Origin: Bacillota bacterium
GTDB lineage: Bacteria; Bacillota; Clostridia; Christensenellales; Aristaeellaceae
NCBI GenBank assembly: GCA_023436585.1
Contig: JAEZIN010000006.1
Location: 124,001-188,000 of the forward strand
Reading direction: 5' to 3'
Length of the DNA: 64,000 bases
The notes under the pieces were generated by a model, which saw only the letters and a program-made list of their open reading frames with translations, was not told the DNA's origin and did not search any database. This document shows, one piece after another, positions 8,605 to 18,066 of this stretch; within the stretch, counting starts at the first letter, position 1; the number at the start of each line of letters is the position of its first letter. The translations under genes and the position numbers were made by a program.

Positions 8605-10656
8605 ATGGCCCAGCATCCACCCCTGATGAAGGGAGTCCACGCGCTCTTGCACGGCGGGGACTATAACCCGGAGCAATGGCTCAAGCAAAAGGATGAAATT
8701 TGGAAAAAGGATATGGAGTTGGCCCGCAAGGCTGGAATCAATACCCTTACCGTAGGTATCTTCTCCTGGGCGCACCTGGAGCCGGAGGAGGGGAAGTATG
8801 ACTTTGCCTGGCTGGACGAGGTCATGGATATGCTGGCCGAAAACGGGATTGCGGCCATCCTGGCCACGCCCAGCGGGGCCAGGCCGCCATGGCTCGCGCG
8901 GAAATATCCCGAAGTACTGCGGGTGAACAACGAGCGCCTGCATCACCTGTACGGCGGACGCCACAACCACTGCCTGACATCTCCCGTATACCGCGGGAAG
9001 GTGGCTGCAATCAATGAACGGCTGGCACTGCGGTATAAGGATCATCCCGCCCTGAAAATGTGGCACATCTCCAACGAGTACAGCGGCGAATGCCACTGCC
9101 CGCTGTGCCAGAAGGCTTTTCAGAATTGGCTTCAAAAGCGGTATGGCACCATTGAAAACCTGAATGATGCCTGGTGGAACCAGTTCTGGTCGCACCGCTT
9201 CAACAGCTTTGACCAGATTGAAAGCCCTACCTCCCCATCCTGGCTGGGGGAAAACGAGAGCCACGGGCCAAAGCTCGCCTGGCGCCGTTTTACCTCCCAA
9301 CAGCATTGCGATTTTTATCTAAATGAGGTGGAGCCACTAAAACGGATTACCCCCGAGATACCCTGTACCACCAATTTGATGTCCACTTTCCCGGGTATCG
9401 ACTATTTTGCCCTGGGCAAGCTGATGGACCGGGCCAGCTGGGACAACTATCCCGTTTGGACTGGCACGGAGCAGGATGTGCAGGTAGGCGCGCATACGGC
9501 GTTCAACCATGACCTGATGCGCGGTGTGGGGGGCGGGAAGCCGTTTTTGATGATGGAATCAAGCCCCGGGCCAGTGAACTGGCAGCAGGTGAACGCGCTG
9601 CGCCGGCCCGGCACTGTCCTTTTGCAGGGTTTGCAGGCCATTGCCCACGGCTCGGATTCCGTGCAGTATTTCCAGTTCCGCAAAAGCCGCGGCAGCTCCG
9701 AAAAATTTCATGGTGCCGTGGCGGACCATGCAGGGCATGAGGATACGCGCACTTTCCGGGATGTCGTGCAAGTGGGGGAAACGCTTCAAAAGCTGAAGGA
9801 TATCGCTGGCTCCGCACCAGAAAATAAAATCGCTCTTTTGTACGACTGGGAAAACCGCTGGGCTTTGGAGGATGCCAAGTTCGGCCTTGTGGACAAAGGC
9901 TATGAAAAAACGGTTCGTGATCATCACGCATCGTTGTACCGCGAGGGCTTTGGCGTGGACATCATTGATCAGACGGCTGATCTCTCGCCCTATAAAATCG
10001 TCAGCGCACCTATGTGCTACATGCTGCGGGAGGGGTTCGCCGGCAGGGTCCGCGCGTTTGTCCAATCAGGCGGAATCTTTGTGCTCACCTATGTTTCCGG
10101 TTATGTGAACGAGGAGGACCTCTGCTTCCTGGGCGGTTTCCCCGGCCCCTTTATGGATCTTACTGGGCTTTGGGCCGAAGAGGTGGACGCGCTCTTCCCT
10201 GGAATGAAGAACAGCTTTTCTTGGCAGGGAAAAACCTACGAGGCCGTAGATTTTTGTGAGCTGGTGTATGCAAAGACTGCCGATACCCTTGCCGCCTATG
10301 GGCAGGATTTTTACGCAGGCAGGCCGGCGCTGACCAGGAATAGCTTTGGCAAAGGTTCGTGCTACTTTATCGCGGCGCGCACGGGGGAGGATTTCCTGCG
10401 CGATTTTTACCGCCATGCCGCGAAGGAAGCGGGCGTTATGCCGCTGGTTGCGCAAGCGCTCATGGGCATCGGCGTATCCAGCCGCGTAGGGACGGATGGA
10501 CGTGAATACTTGTTTGTTTCCAATTTCCGGCCGGTGGCAAATACCGTCACGATACCGGGAAAATGGCGTGACTTGCTGGCAGAAAAAGAAGTTACCGGGG
10601 AAATAGCGGTTGGGCCAAGGGAAACGCTGGTGCTGACGCGGGAACAAGCGCAATAA
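8605..10656 (+). CDS. beta-galactosidase, glycoside hydrolase family 42
   Basis: The 683-residue protein starts with the GH42 signature GGDYNPEQW, has the acid/base glutamate in HISNEYSGECHCPLC and the nucleophile glutamate in MMESSPGPVNWQ. The cysteines around CHCPLC match the zinc site of many GH42 enzymes. TIM barrel (1-390), trimerisation domain (about 395-600) and C-terminal beta domain are complete. It lacks a signal peptide, so it should hydrolyse imported galactosides in the cytoplasm. It follows the alpha-xylosidase with its own AAAGGAGA site; together they can strip galactose and xylose side chains, as in xyloglucan. Confidence 0.93.
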   Translation: MAQHPPLMKGVHALLHGGDYNPEQWLKQKDEIWKKDMELARKAGINTLTVGIFSWAHLEPEEGKYDFAWLDEVMDMLAENGIAAILATPSGARPPWLARKYPEVLRVNNERLHHLYGGRHNHCLTSPVYRGKVAAINERLALRYKDHPALKMWHISNEYSGECHCPLCQKAFQNWLQKRYGTIENLNDAWWNQFWSHRFNSFDQIESPTSPSWLGENESHGPKLAWRRFTSQQHCDFYLNEVEPLKRITPEIPCTTNLMSTFPGIDYFALGKLMDRASWDNYPVWTGTEQDVQVGAHTAFNHDLMRGVGGGKPFLMMESSPGPVNWQQVNALRRPGTVLLQGLQAIAHGSDSVQYFQFRKSRGSSEKFHGAVADHAGHEDTRTFRDVVQVGETLQKLKDIAGSAPENKIALLYDWENRWALEDAKFGLVDKGYEKTVRDHHASLYREGFGVDIIDQTADLSPYKIVSAPMCYMLREGFAGRVRAFVQSGGIFVLTYVSGYVNEEDLCFLGGFPGPFMDLTGLWAEEVDALFPGMKNSFSWQGKTYEAVDFCELVYAKTADTLAAYGQDFYAGRPALTRNSFGKGSCYFIAARTGEDFLRDFYRHAAKEAGVMPLVAQALMGIGVSSRVGTDGREYLFVSNFRPVANTVTIPGKWRDLLAEKEVTGEIAVGPRETLVLTREQAQ

Positions 10657-10673
10657 CAAGTTGTCAAAAAAAT

Positions 10674-10712
10674 AGGAAGCCGGGGAACGAACTGTTTCCG
10701 GCTTCCTTTTTG
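10674..10712 (+). terminator. rho-independent terminator
   Basis: The 10-bp stem AGGAAGCCGG / CCGGCTTCCT with a T run lies 18 bp after the beta-galactosidase stop. Confidence 0.88.
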
Positions 10713-10727
10713 TATTCAATAGTGCAG

Positions 10728-12920
10728 CTATTTCAGTATGGCGCTTGACCTGGGCAGCGAAGGCAGAAGCGGCGTCAAGGCCTTCAGAAGTTTTTCCTGC
10801 TGGAGGGCAAGCGGTACAATCCAGGCCATAAAGGCATAATCGGCCGCGGCTGCGATCCCGCCCTGCATCCAGGTGCCTGCCGTTCCCAAATAGGCGGCCA
10901 TCATGTGGCCAACCGCCCAGGGTAGGGGCTGCTGCGCGGCGGCCATGGCATCCTTTAGCTCTCCCAGCCAGCGCAGCACTTCTTGGCTCACTTCGCCCAC
11001 GGGCGCTGTAAATTCACGCAGCGACTCCAGGGATATGGCAGGCATCGCGTCTGCCGTGACGGGGGAAGGCGGGGGCAGGAAGGAATGGACCGCGTCCGGC
11101 AGTATGACGACAGGCCAGGGGGACAGCTCGTAGCCCAGATTGTTTATATGCGCGGCGGGCGACTTAGACAGCAAAAGCGTTTTCAGGCCGGCACTTCCTT
11201 CCTCCGGACATACGTGCGGCGTGGCGAAGCATACGGGACTCATGGTGCAGGTGGAGGCTTCTACCGCAACGTTTTGGTCGGAGCAGGATTGTATGGCGAA
11301 CGCGGACCGCAGCCCCAGCGCTTCCATGCAAAGCCTGGCAAAACGCGCCGCCTCCGAAAGGCTTGGGTGCACCAGCTGCACCCTGGAGCACAGGGAGAAA
11401 AGGGTAAGAAAATGCACCGCATCTTCCTGCTTGAGTACGCCCCATTCCCTGTTGAAAGCATCCTGCAGCGCGGCGATCATACGGGCAGGCGCTGTTTTTG
11501 TGCCCACGATGGGCGACAGCCGGATGGGCAGGGGCGATTTATCCATAGATAGGTGGCATCCCTTGGCGAAAGCCTGCAAGCGGGCCGGCAGGTCGCCCTG
11601 CATCAGTTCATCGCACACCGCTTGCAGCGCGCTGCGCTGGTCGATGAGCTCCTGGAGCTGTTTCAGCAAGGCAGCCTCCGCTTCCTGGCAAGCGGCGATC
11701 TCCTCCCGCAATTGCTTTAATTTGATGGTATGCTCCTGCTGGGCAGCGGCCAGCACTTCCTCCCGGAAGGCGGCCTTGTTTTCCTTGGCTTTATCCAGCT
11801 GGATGAGCAGGGCAAGGCGTTCCGCTTCCAGCTCCTGCAGTTGGCGCCGCATGGAGGCGACCAGAAGGCTGTCCGGCTCCCCGGCGTGGAACATCTTCTC
11901 CAGCCGTTTTTGCATGCCGGGCAGGTTTAGCAGCGTTTCCAACACATGCTGCTGCGCCTCCGGGATAGCCCAGGCCCCCTCCGCTGCCTCCTTGAACCGC
12001 TCCAACGGGTTATCCACATGGCGCAGGTTGGCACCTTGCTGCAATTGAGCGCTGGGCGCCTCATACTTGGCCGCCCGCCACTGGGCATCCACCACCTCGT
12101 GCAGGGGGTTGCGGGTTCTGTTCAGCCGCGAACGCTGCACGGCACCCGCGAAAAGCGGCGTGCCTGACAGGGCCGTGTCTTCCGGCACGGCGGCGCGGAT
12201 GGGCATCTGCACCACCGGTGTGCTCCTTAATTGCAGCGGCTGCTGTGCCGCCGCGGCTGTATCCAAGGCGACCAGCCGGGGCTCCTCAGCGGCAATTGTT
12301 ATGATTTCCTCTTTCGCCTGTTCTTCCGCTTCCTGAACGATCTGCAGGATGGATGCAGCCGGCGGCCAATAGAACGTGCGCTGTTTTCCGTCCGGGAAGG
12401 ACAGGGTGTGTAGATTTTCCTTGAGGGGAGGCCTTTGGGCAGCGGAGACCGCCTGGCCGGTTCCAATAGGCCCATACCACTGTTCGTTTACACATACGTA
12501 TTTCAAAGGCGTCAAAAGCGATGACGCCTTTTCCATGATTTCCTCCTGTGAATTTGCGAACGCCACTTCAAATACAAGGGATTCCGGCAGGGCGTGGATC
12601 ACATCGGAGTAAAGGATGTACTGATTCTTTTCACCCCTGTCGGGGGAGTAGTTCTTATTGGTGCGTATTTTATTTGCTTCGGGCGGAAAAGGTGTAAGAT
12701 CTATTAAGCAAAGATGGCCCAGCGTGCGCATCCTGTCCTTAAAATTAGCTTGCTCGTTTTTGTCCGGTACGATGCGTGCAAAGCCCTCGTCAGGCAAAAC
12801 GGACAAATCTTCTTCCGTGCAGGGCCCTGTGCTGTTCAGTAGGGGGCGCAGCCTGAAAAAAGCGCGCTGCGCGTTGTCTTCTTCCAAAAATGCCATGGTG
12901 ACCCTGTCGGAAAAGCTCAT
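10728..12920 (-). CDS. unrecognised 730-residue protein with central coiled coil
   Basis: I do not recognise the family. The N-terminal ~170 residues look like a compact alpha/beta domain (MSFSDRVTMAFLEEDN start, FFRLRPLL). A Pro/Ala/Gln-rich linker (about 180-310) follows, then a Glu/Leu/Gln-rich coiled coil (about 360-450) and an alpha-helical C-terminal domain rich in Ala and Leu. There is no signal peptide, membrane helix, Walker motif or obvious catalytic pattern. It stands alone on the minus strand, divergent from the riboswitch-controlled cell-wall gene. The base composition matches the chromosome, so it is probably resident. A structural or scaffolding role is only a guess. Confidence 0.75.
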   Translation of the reverse strand: MSFSDRVTMAFLEEDNAQRAFFRLRPLLNSTGPCTEEDLSVLPDEGFARIVPDKNEQANFKDRMRTLGHLCLIDLTPFPPEANKIRTNKNYSPDRGEKNQYILYSDVIHALPESLVFEVAFANSQEEIMEKASSLLTPLKYVCVNEQWYGPIGTGQAVSAAQRPPLKENLHTLSFPDGKQRTFYWPPAASILQIVQEAEEQAKEEIITIAAEEPRLVALDTAAAAQQPLQLRSTPVVQMPIRAAVPEDTALSGTPLFAGAVQRSRLNRTRNPLHEVVDAQWRAAKYEAPSAQLQQGANLRHVDNPLERFKEAAEGAWAIPEAQQHVLETLLNLPGMQKRLEKMFHAGEPDSLLVASMRRQLQELEAERLALLIQLDKAKENKAAFREEVLAAAQQEHTIKLKQLREEIAACQEAEAALLKQLQELIDQRSALQAVCDELMQGDLPARLQAFAKGCHLSMDKSPLPIRLSPIVGTKTAPARMIAALQDAFNREWGVLKQEDAVHFLTLFSLCSRVQLVHPSLSEAARFARLCMEALGLRSAFAIQSCSDQNVAVEASTCTMSPVCFATPHVCPEEGSAGLKTLLLSKSPAAHINNLGYELSPWPVVILPDAVHSFLPPPSPVTADAMPAISLESLREFTAPVGEVSQEVLRWLGELKDAMAAAQQPLPWAVGHMMAAYLGTAGTWMQGGIAAAADYAFMAWIVPLALQQEKLLKALTPLLPSLPRSSAILK

Positions 12921-13110
12921 AAAAATGCCCCCATATAAATTTATAACAACATATTAACGGCACGGCCACAATGATATTATGTATATTTTACCAACTGAAT
13001 TTGCTTTCGTCAAGGGTTCTTTGGTGAAAGCATGCAAACCGCAGCCGCAGGCAAACATATACCGTTTTTCTTAATTATTTCGTGGAAATGTAAAAAGGCA
13101 GAGAATTGCC

Positions 13111-13139
13111 TTGACATCTTAATAAAATCGTAATATATT
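13111..13139 (+). promoter_or_regulatory. sigma-A promoter of the cell-wall gene
   Basis: TTGACA (13111-13116) and TATATT (13134-13139) are separated by exactly 17 bp. The predicted start site near 13146 leaves a leader of about 185 nt before the ATG. Confidence 0.8.
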
Positions 13140-13159
13140 AAGCCTCGGAATGGAACATT

Positions 13160-13311
13160 CCTGCCAGATGAAATTTAACAAATTTCCTTGGGCAAATATT
13201 TGGCTGAAGAGCGGTTACCGCCGCCCAGCAGCATTCGCCAGGGGACCACAGAATGACGCCGCCGGACTTCCCCCGAAGCGGTCAGCTCATTTTCGTAAGG
13301 CCGGTCCCTAG
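13160..13311 (+). promoter_or_regulatory. candidate c-di-AMP riboswitch (ydaO/yuaA type)
   Basis: The leader contains GGGGACCA (13241-13248 region) and then CCCCCGAAGCGGTCAGCTCA followed by CGTAAGGC, close to the ydaO hallmark CCCGAA..CGTCAGCTCACCTCGTAGGC. Riboswitches of this class are known to stand upstream of SH3 and cell-wall-remodelling genes, exactly as here. I cannot place every helix of the consensus, notably the GGGGCGAAUC-like element, and I see no clear terminator, so control could act at the ribosome site. Class assignment is by eye. Confidence 0.55.
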
Positions 13312-13332
13312 GTGATGAAAGGGAGGATCTTC

Positions 13333-14589
13333 ATGGCACGATTGGAAAACAAGCCTCAAAAGAATACCGGAAGACGGGTGGCGTGGGCTGCATTGGCGGC
13401 GTCCATCCTCCTCATGACAGCCTCAGGCGCGCTTGCGGCCCCAAGGGGAGAGGTGACCGCCGATTCACTTATACTAAGGCAAAAGGCGGACACGGAATCC
13501 AAGGCGCTGCAAACGCTGAGCGGGGGAGATTCGCTGGAGATACTCTCCTCCACAGGCGATTGGTACAAGGTATCCTATGGACGCTATACTGGTTATGTGA
13601 TGAAGAAGTATATAAAAAAGACACAGAGCACCGGCGATGCACAGGATAAGGCCATAGCCAAGCTGGGCGGTGCGCCGGCACCTATGCGCAAGGGCGATTC
13701 GGGCAGCGATGTCAAAAAACTTCAGCGGGCCTTGGAAATTGTCGGTATCTATGACGGCAGCATCGACGGAAACTTTGGAGACCTGACAGAGGAGGCCGTA
13801 AAGGAGTACCAAAAGGATAAGGGCCTTGCGGCGGACGGCGTGGCCGGCAACGGCACCATCAAGGCGTTGTTCGGGCAGGAGGCTGCCAAGCCTGCCGGGG
13901 AAGAAAAGGGAATGAACGGCATCGGCACCCTGGGCGATATCGGCGATGCGCCTGCCACGTCTGAATTGGGGGACAGTGGTACAAAGGTAAAAAAGCTGCA
14001 GCAGGCATTGAAGCTGAAAGGCTTTTACAGCGGCCCCGTTGACGGCGACTTTGGGGAAGCCACCGAAACGGCGGTGAAGTCCTTCCAGAAGTCCAAGAGC
14101 ATGTCCCAGGACGGCGTGGCCGGCAAAACCACCATCTATATTCTCTTTGGGGAAAAGGCAGCCAACGCGGAGGAAAAGACGTACAAAACGGAAAAGCTGA
14201 GTTGGTTTGACGGCGGCAGCAATGCCATACCCAAAGGCGCTACCTTTACGGTCAAGGATGTGCGCACCGGCAAAACATTTCAGTGCAGGCGCTGGTCAGG
14301 CTACAACCATCTGGATGCGGAGCCGATCTCCAAGGAGGATACCGCCATCATGAAGGATATCTTCGGGGATTCCTGGAGCTGGGCCCGCCGTCCGATTCTG
14401 GTGAAGTACAATGGCCATGTGTACGCATGCTCCATGAACGGCATGCCGCATGAGGACGACAGCATTTCCTCCAACAATTTCGATGGCCATTTCTGCATCC
14501 ACTTCTACAAGAGCAAAACCCACGGCACCGACCGGGTGGATGAGGAGCATCAGGATTGCGTGAACGTAGCAGCCAATGCCAAGTGGTGA
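13333..14589 (+). CDS. exported SH3 / double peptidoglycan-binding protein
   Basis: The ATG at 13333 is preceded by AAAGGGAGG and gives 418 residues; the frame opening at 13312 contains this site internally. Order: signal peptide (about 1-34, ending SGALAA), bacterial SH3 (about 36-90), two PG_binding_1 repeats (about 115-180 and 210-275, each with G.YDG/YSG..DG.FG and K.FQ..K), then a C-terminal domain (about 290-418) with conserved RRWSGYNHLDAEP, FCIHFYKSKTHGT and HQDCVN. The His/Cys-rich C-terminal domain recurs in clostridial wall proteins and could be catalytic, but I cannot name its reaction. It probably acts on the cell wall or spore cortex. Confidence 0.85.
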   Translation: MARLENKPQKNTGRRVAWAALAASILLMTASGALAAPRGEVTADSLILRQKADTESKALQTLSGGDSLEILSSTGDWYKVSYGRYTGYVMKKYIKKTQSTGDAQDKAIAKLGGAPAPMRKGDSGSDVKKLQRALEIVGIYDGSIDGNFGDLTEEAVKEYQKDKGLAADGVAGNGTIKALFGQEAAKPAGEEKGMNGIGTLGDIGDAPATSELGDSGTKVKKLQQALKLKGFYSGPVDGDFGEATETAVKSFQKSKSMSQDGVAGKTTIYILFGEKAANAEEKTYKTEKLSWFDGGSNAIPKGATFTVKDVRTGKTFQCRRWSGYNHLDAEPISKEDTAIMKDIFGDSWSWARRPILVKYNGHVYACSMNGMPHEDDSISSNNFDGHFCIHFYKSKTHGTDRVDEEHQDCVNVAANAKW

Positions 14590-14615
14590 TGTATCGCGCT
14601 TAAAATGAAACATGG

Positions 14616-14645
14616 AAGGCCCCGGCAGCTGCCGGGGCCTTTGAT
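14616..14645 (+). terminator. rho-independent terminator
   Basis: The perfect stem GGCCCCGGCA / TGCCGGGGCC is flanked by AA and TTTT. It sits between the wall-protein gene and a convergent small gene. Confidence 0.9.
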
Positions 14646-14806
14646 TATGGTATTGGCGGTGGGTTTGCTTTTTCGTGGCCACTTTTGGCCTTGCCTTGTA
14701 TCTCCGGCACAGGTGTCACATCATTTTTGGGAAAGTGCGTTATTTTGTTGCTTTCGGTTCCGTGCGGCGCTTTGGGATCAGGCCTTCGCATTCCTTTTTT
14801 GGCCAT
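14645..14806 (-). CDS. conserved 53-residue hypothetical protein
   Basis: The protein (starting MAKKGMRRPDPKAPHGTESN) has no hydrophobic segment and is rich in Lys, Pro, His and Asn, with a KND..PVPEIQGKAK motif that I recall from small clostridial proteins of unknown role. A GAGGTGAT ribosome site lies just before the ATG at 14806; the longer frame reaching 14875 overlaps the upstream glycosyltransferase and has no such site. It follows that gene by 68 bp and is likely cotranscribed. Function is unknown. Confidence 0.6.
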   Translation of the reverse strand: MAKKGMRRPDPKAPHGTESNKITHFPKNDVTPVPEIQGKAKSGHEKANPPPIP

Positions 14807-14874
14807 TAGCATCACCTCGCGCATAGTATTCCGCAAATATAAGGCATCATTCGGCGCGCAGGACAAATCCTCCA

Positions 14875-16659
14875 TTACCGATAAGAAAAATCCTCTCTTA
14901 ACGGGTCCAGGTTGGGGCTGAAATATGGATCACCGGCTGCCAGATGCTTTTCCCAGCGGCTTCTAAAAAGCGCTTCCTCCTGCAAGTACCGCTTCCGCTT
15001 TTCCGGCGCTTCATCCACGCCCCTGGATAAAGACTCGTGATGGTACAGCTCCGCAAAAGGAGTAAAAACGATAAGAAGACCTTTCTCCCGGATTTTCATA
15101 CACAGGTCCACATCGTTGAAATTCACCGCCAGCGCTTCGTCCATGCCGCCGAGCTCCCGGTAGGCTTGGGCGCGGATCAAAAGGCAGGCACCCGTCACCG
15201 CGGAAACGTTCTGTTGATATTGCAGCCTTCCCATATAGCCTGGTGCGTCATGGGGGAAGCCGCGGTGATAATGCCCCGCCAGTGTCAACAGACCGATACC
15301 GATGCCGGCGTGCTGCACCGACCCGTCGGGATAGTACAATTTGGCCCCCACAGCGCCCACGTCCCCGCGCTGGGCAAACATGAGCATCTCACTGATCCAA
15401 TCAGGTGTAATGACTTCCGTGTCGTTGTTGAGCAGCAGCAGGTATTCACCTTTTGCATGATCCGCCGCGAAATTGTTGAGCGCAGAGTAATTGAATGCTC
15501 CCTTCCAGTGAAGCAGCTGGATTTGACTGTTGCTTTTCAGGGATTCGTAATAGGCAAAGGTGGCCTCCTGTTTACTGTTGTTTTCAACGATCAGTATCTC
15601 ATAATTCGGATAGGTTGTTTTTTCGAGTATGGAGTCGATGCACCTTTTCAATACCTCCGCGTGGTCCGAGGATGGAATAAGAATCGAAACCAGCGGTTTT
15701 TCATCCAGTTCATAGCGGATGCGGTAAATGGAGGGAACGGTTGTTTTCAGCACCTTCCCCTTCAGTCCGACCCTGTTTAGATGCTCCGTAAGGGCGTTCA
15801 TGGCCGCTTTCACCACATAAGGCTTGGCGGATACATCAGACGCCACCGATGCCTCGTGATTGCGCCAATAATACAGGATGCGGGGGATATGAACTACTTT
15901 GTTCGCCTTTTCGGTAAGCCGCAGGAACAGGTCATAATCCTGGCTCCCGTCGAACTCCCGGCGGAACATGCCGGCTTTTTTAAGAAGAGGCCGGTGAAAT
16001 ACGCTTAAATGGCAGATGTAGTTGTGTGCACGAAGCGTATCCGGGGAAAAATCCTGCTTGAAATGCGGCAGGTAGGCGTCCTTTGGATGGCGGTGGAATG
16101 TTGCCTCGTCGGAGTACAGGAAATCGGCGCCGGTATTTTCAATGGCATCCATCATCTGATACAAAGCGGAGGGGTGGAGCAGATCATCATGATCCAGCAG
16201 CGCGAAATATTCCCCTTGGGCCATCCGAATGCAGGCGTTTGTGTTTTCGGATATCCCTTTGTTTTCCGAAAGCTTCTCATAACGGATGCGCTTATCGCTA
16301 TGCGCGTAAGCCAGTATGGTTTTACCCACATCGGGATGATCCTCATCGCTGCCGTCGGCAATACATACCTCAAAGTTTTTGTATGTCTGCGACAAAACGG
16401 AATCCAGCATCTCCCTAAGGAAGAGATCCGGCGTGTTATAGACGGGAACAAGAAGGCTAATCAGGGTATTATGCTTAAACTTTCTTGTTTCCTGAAAACG
16501 CTTGTCTTCCTCAGACAGCTTCCATGCATTTTTGAAAGCTTTGGCGCCATACTTGGAATGCAGCTTGCGCCTGATGCGCCCATAGGTGGCGAGAAGGCCA
16601 TCCTCCCGGATACTCTGCCTGATGCGTTTTATAATTGCTTTCAACCTGGATGGAGGCAT
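14875..16659 (-). CDS. double-domain family 2 glycosyltransferase
   Basis: The 594 residues hold two GT-A folds. The first (about 64-290) has LLVPVYNTPD, ADGSDEDHPD and the metal-binding LLDHDD. The second (about 324-570) has SILIPSSDH, VENNSK and LLLNNDTEV followed by VTGACLLIRAQAYRELGGMD. This tandem layout is typical of rhamnan or O-antigen/teichoic-type polysaccharide synthases. A basic helical N-terminus (1-60) may contact the membrane; no membrane helix is seen. Its partner UDP-GlcNAc 2-epimerase lies divergently 230 bp away, consistent with a surface-polysaccharide role. Donor and acceptor are not deducible. Confidence 0.88.
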   Translation of the reverse strand: MPPSRLKAIIKRIRQSIREDGLLATYGRIRRKLHSKYGAKAFKNAWKLSEEDKRFQETRKFKHNTLISLLVPVYNTPDLFLREMLDSVLSQTYKNFEVCIADGSDEDHPDVGKTILAYAHSDKRIRYEKLSENKGISENTNACIRMAQGEYFALLDHDDLLHPSALYQMMDAIENTGADFLYSDEATFHRHPKDAYLPHFKQDFSPDTLRAHNYICHLSVFHRPLLKKAGMFRREFDGSQDYDLFLRLTEKANKVVHIPRILYYWRNHEASVASDVSAKPYVVKAAMNALTEHLNRVGLKGKVLKTTVPSIYRIRYELDEKPLVSILIPSSDHAEVLKRCIDSILEKTTYPNYEILIVENNSKQEATFAYYESLKSNSQIQLLHWKGAFNYSALNNFAADHAKGEYLLLLNNDTEVITPDWISEMLMFAQRGDVGAVGAKLYYPDGSVQHAGIGIGLLTLAGHYHRGFPHDAPGYMGRLQYQQNVSAVTGACLLIRAQAYRELGGMDEALAVNFNDVDLCMKIREKGLLIVFTPFAELYHHESLSRGVDEAPEKRKRYLQEEALFRSRWEKHLAAGDPYFSPNLDPLREDFSYR

Positions 16660-16892
16660 GCTTATATCCTTCTCTCATGGGTGATTGCCTTGCTTCCTTG
16701 AAAATCCATTCTATCATCAGGCTGGCGGCCGAGTCAACTGCACGGCTATTATGGGCGGCCTAAAAAAGATTTGATTTCATTCCGGAATCGCTTATTTTTT
16801 TCTTGTCGATTCCTACGCGATTTTGTATAATCTAATGCAATGGCGGTCCGGGCGGCCGCTTTCTCATGCTGAAGGAAGACAGGTATCGCGCA

Positions 16893-18023
16893 ATGAGGGA
16901 ATGCATTGTTCTCAGCGTGTTCGGCACGCGTCCGGAAGCCATCAAAATGGCACCTTTGGTGAAGCTTTTGCAAAAGACACCCGGGATTAAAGGGCTGGTA
17001 TGCCTGACAGGCCAGCACAGGCAGATGCTGGACCAGGTCATGGAGCGGTTTTCGATTCAGGCGGATTATGACTTGAACCTCATGCGCCCAGGCCAGACGC
17101 TGACGGATATTACGGCCGGCGTGCTGGAAGGCATGGACGGCGTATTGAAGGAATGCCAGCCGGATATCGTTCTGGTCCATGGCGATACCACCACCAGCAT
17201 GGCCGCGGCTATGGCGGCCTTTTATAGGAAGATCCCGGTGGGCCATGTAGAAGCCGGCCTTCGCACGTATGACAAATACTCCCCCTTTCCGGAGGAAATG
17301 AACAGGACCATCACCGGGCGCATCGCCGCGCTCCACTTCGCGCCTACGGAGGAAAACAGGGAGAACCTGTATCATGAGAACATCCGTGAGCACGTGTATG
17401 TCACCGGCAACACCGTTATCGATGCGCTGATGGCCATGGTGCGCCATGACTATGTATTCCAGGAGAAGGCACTCCGGGCGGTCGATTTTTCTGCGGGGCG
17501 CGTTCTGCTGCTTACCGCCCACCGCAGGGAGAACCTGGGTGAGCCGCTTAAAAATATCTGCCGGGCCGTGAAACGCATTGTGGAAACGCTGCCGGATGTG
17601 CAGGTGGTATACCCCGTTCACATGAACCCGGCGGTGGGGGAACCGGTGAGGGCGCTGCTTGGCGATGTTGACCGTGTTCACCTGATGCCGCCCATTGACG
17701 TGGAGGACATGCACAACCTCATTGGGCGCTGTAATCTTGTGATGACGGACTCCGGTGGGCTGCAGGAGGAAGCGCCGGCGCTGGGCAAGCCGGTGGTGGT
17801 GCTGCGCACCGAAACCGAGCGGCCGGAGGTGGTGACGGCCGGCAAGGCGGTTCTGGCCGGCGTGCAGGAAGAGGATATTGTTAAGGCCGTGCTGACGCTG
17901 CTCACGGACGAGAACGCCTACCAGCGGATGGCCCAGGCGATTCATCCCTATGGGGATGGACACACGTCAGAGAAAATCGTGCATGCGATTCTCAATTGGT
18001 TTCAAACCTTGCAAGTACAGTAA
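16893..18023 (+). CDS. wecB: UDP-N-acetylglucosamine 2-epimerase (non-hydrolysing)
   Basis: The enzyme interconverts UDP-GlcNAc and UDP-ManNAc for wall teichoic acid or capsule precursors. The family hallmarks are all present: VFGTRPEAIKMAPL, VHGDTTTS, HVEAGLRTYDKYSPFPEE.NR, AHRRENLG and TDSGGLQEEAPALGKP. From the ATG at 16893 it has 376 residues, the usual length; the ATG at 16866 would add nine residues before the normal MxxxVLSVFGTRPE start. Neither start has a strong ribosome site. Tandem hairpin repeats begin 43 bp after the stop. Confidence 0.92.
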   Translation: MRECIVLSVFGTRPEAIKMAPLVKLLQKTPGIKGLVCLTGQHRQMLDQVMERFSIQADYDLNLMRPGQTLTDITAGVLEGMDGVLKECQPDIVLVHGDTTTSMAAAMAAFYRKIPVGHVEAGLRTYDKYSPFPEEMNRTITGRIAALHFAPTEENRENLYHENIREHVYVTGNTVIDALMAMVRHDYVFQEKALRAVDFSAGRVLLLTAHRRENLGEPLKNICRAVKRIVETLPDVQVVYPVHMNPAVGEPVRALLGDVDRVHLMPPIDVEDMHNLIGRCNLVMTDSGGLQEEAPALGKPVVVLRTETERPEVVTAGKAVLAGVQEEDIVKAVLTLLTDENAYQRMAQAIHPYGDGHTSEKIVHAILNWFQTLQVQ

Positions 18024-18066
18024 ATGAAACGCAAACGGGGCTGTCGTGCTGACATTGTATTGTTTA

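Noticed and set aside
16749..17963. 404-codon minus-strand frame opposite wecB
   Set aside because: Shadow of the epimerase gene; Arg/His-rich with no ribosome site.
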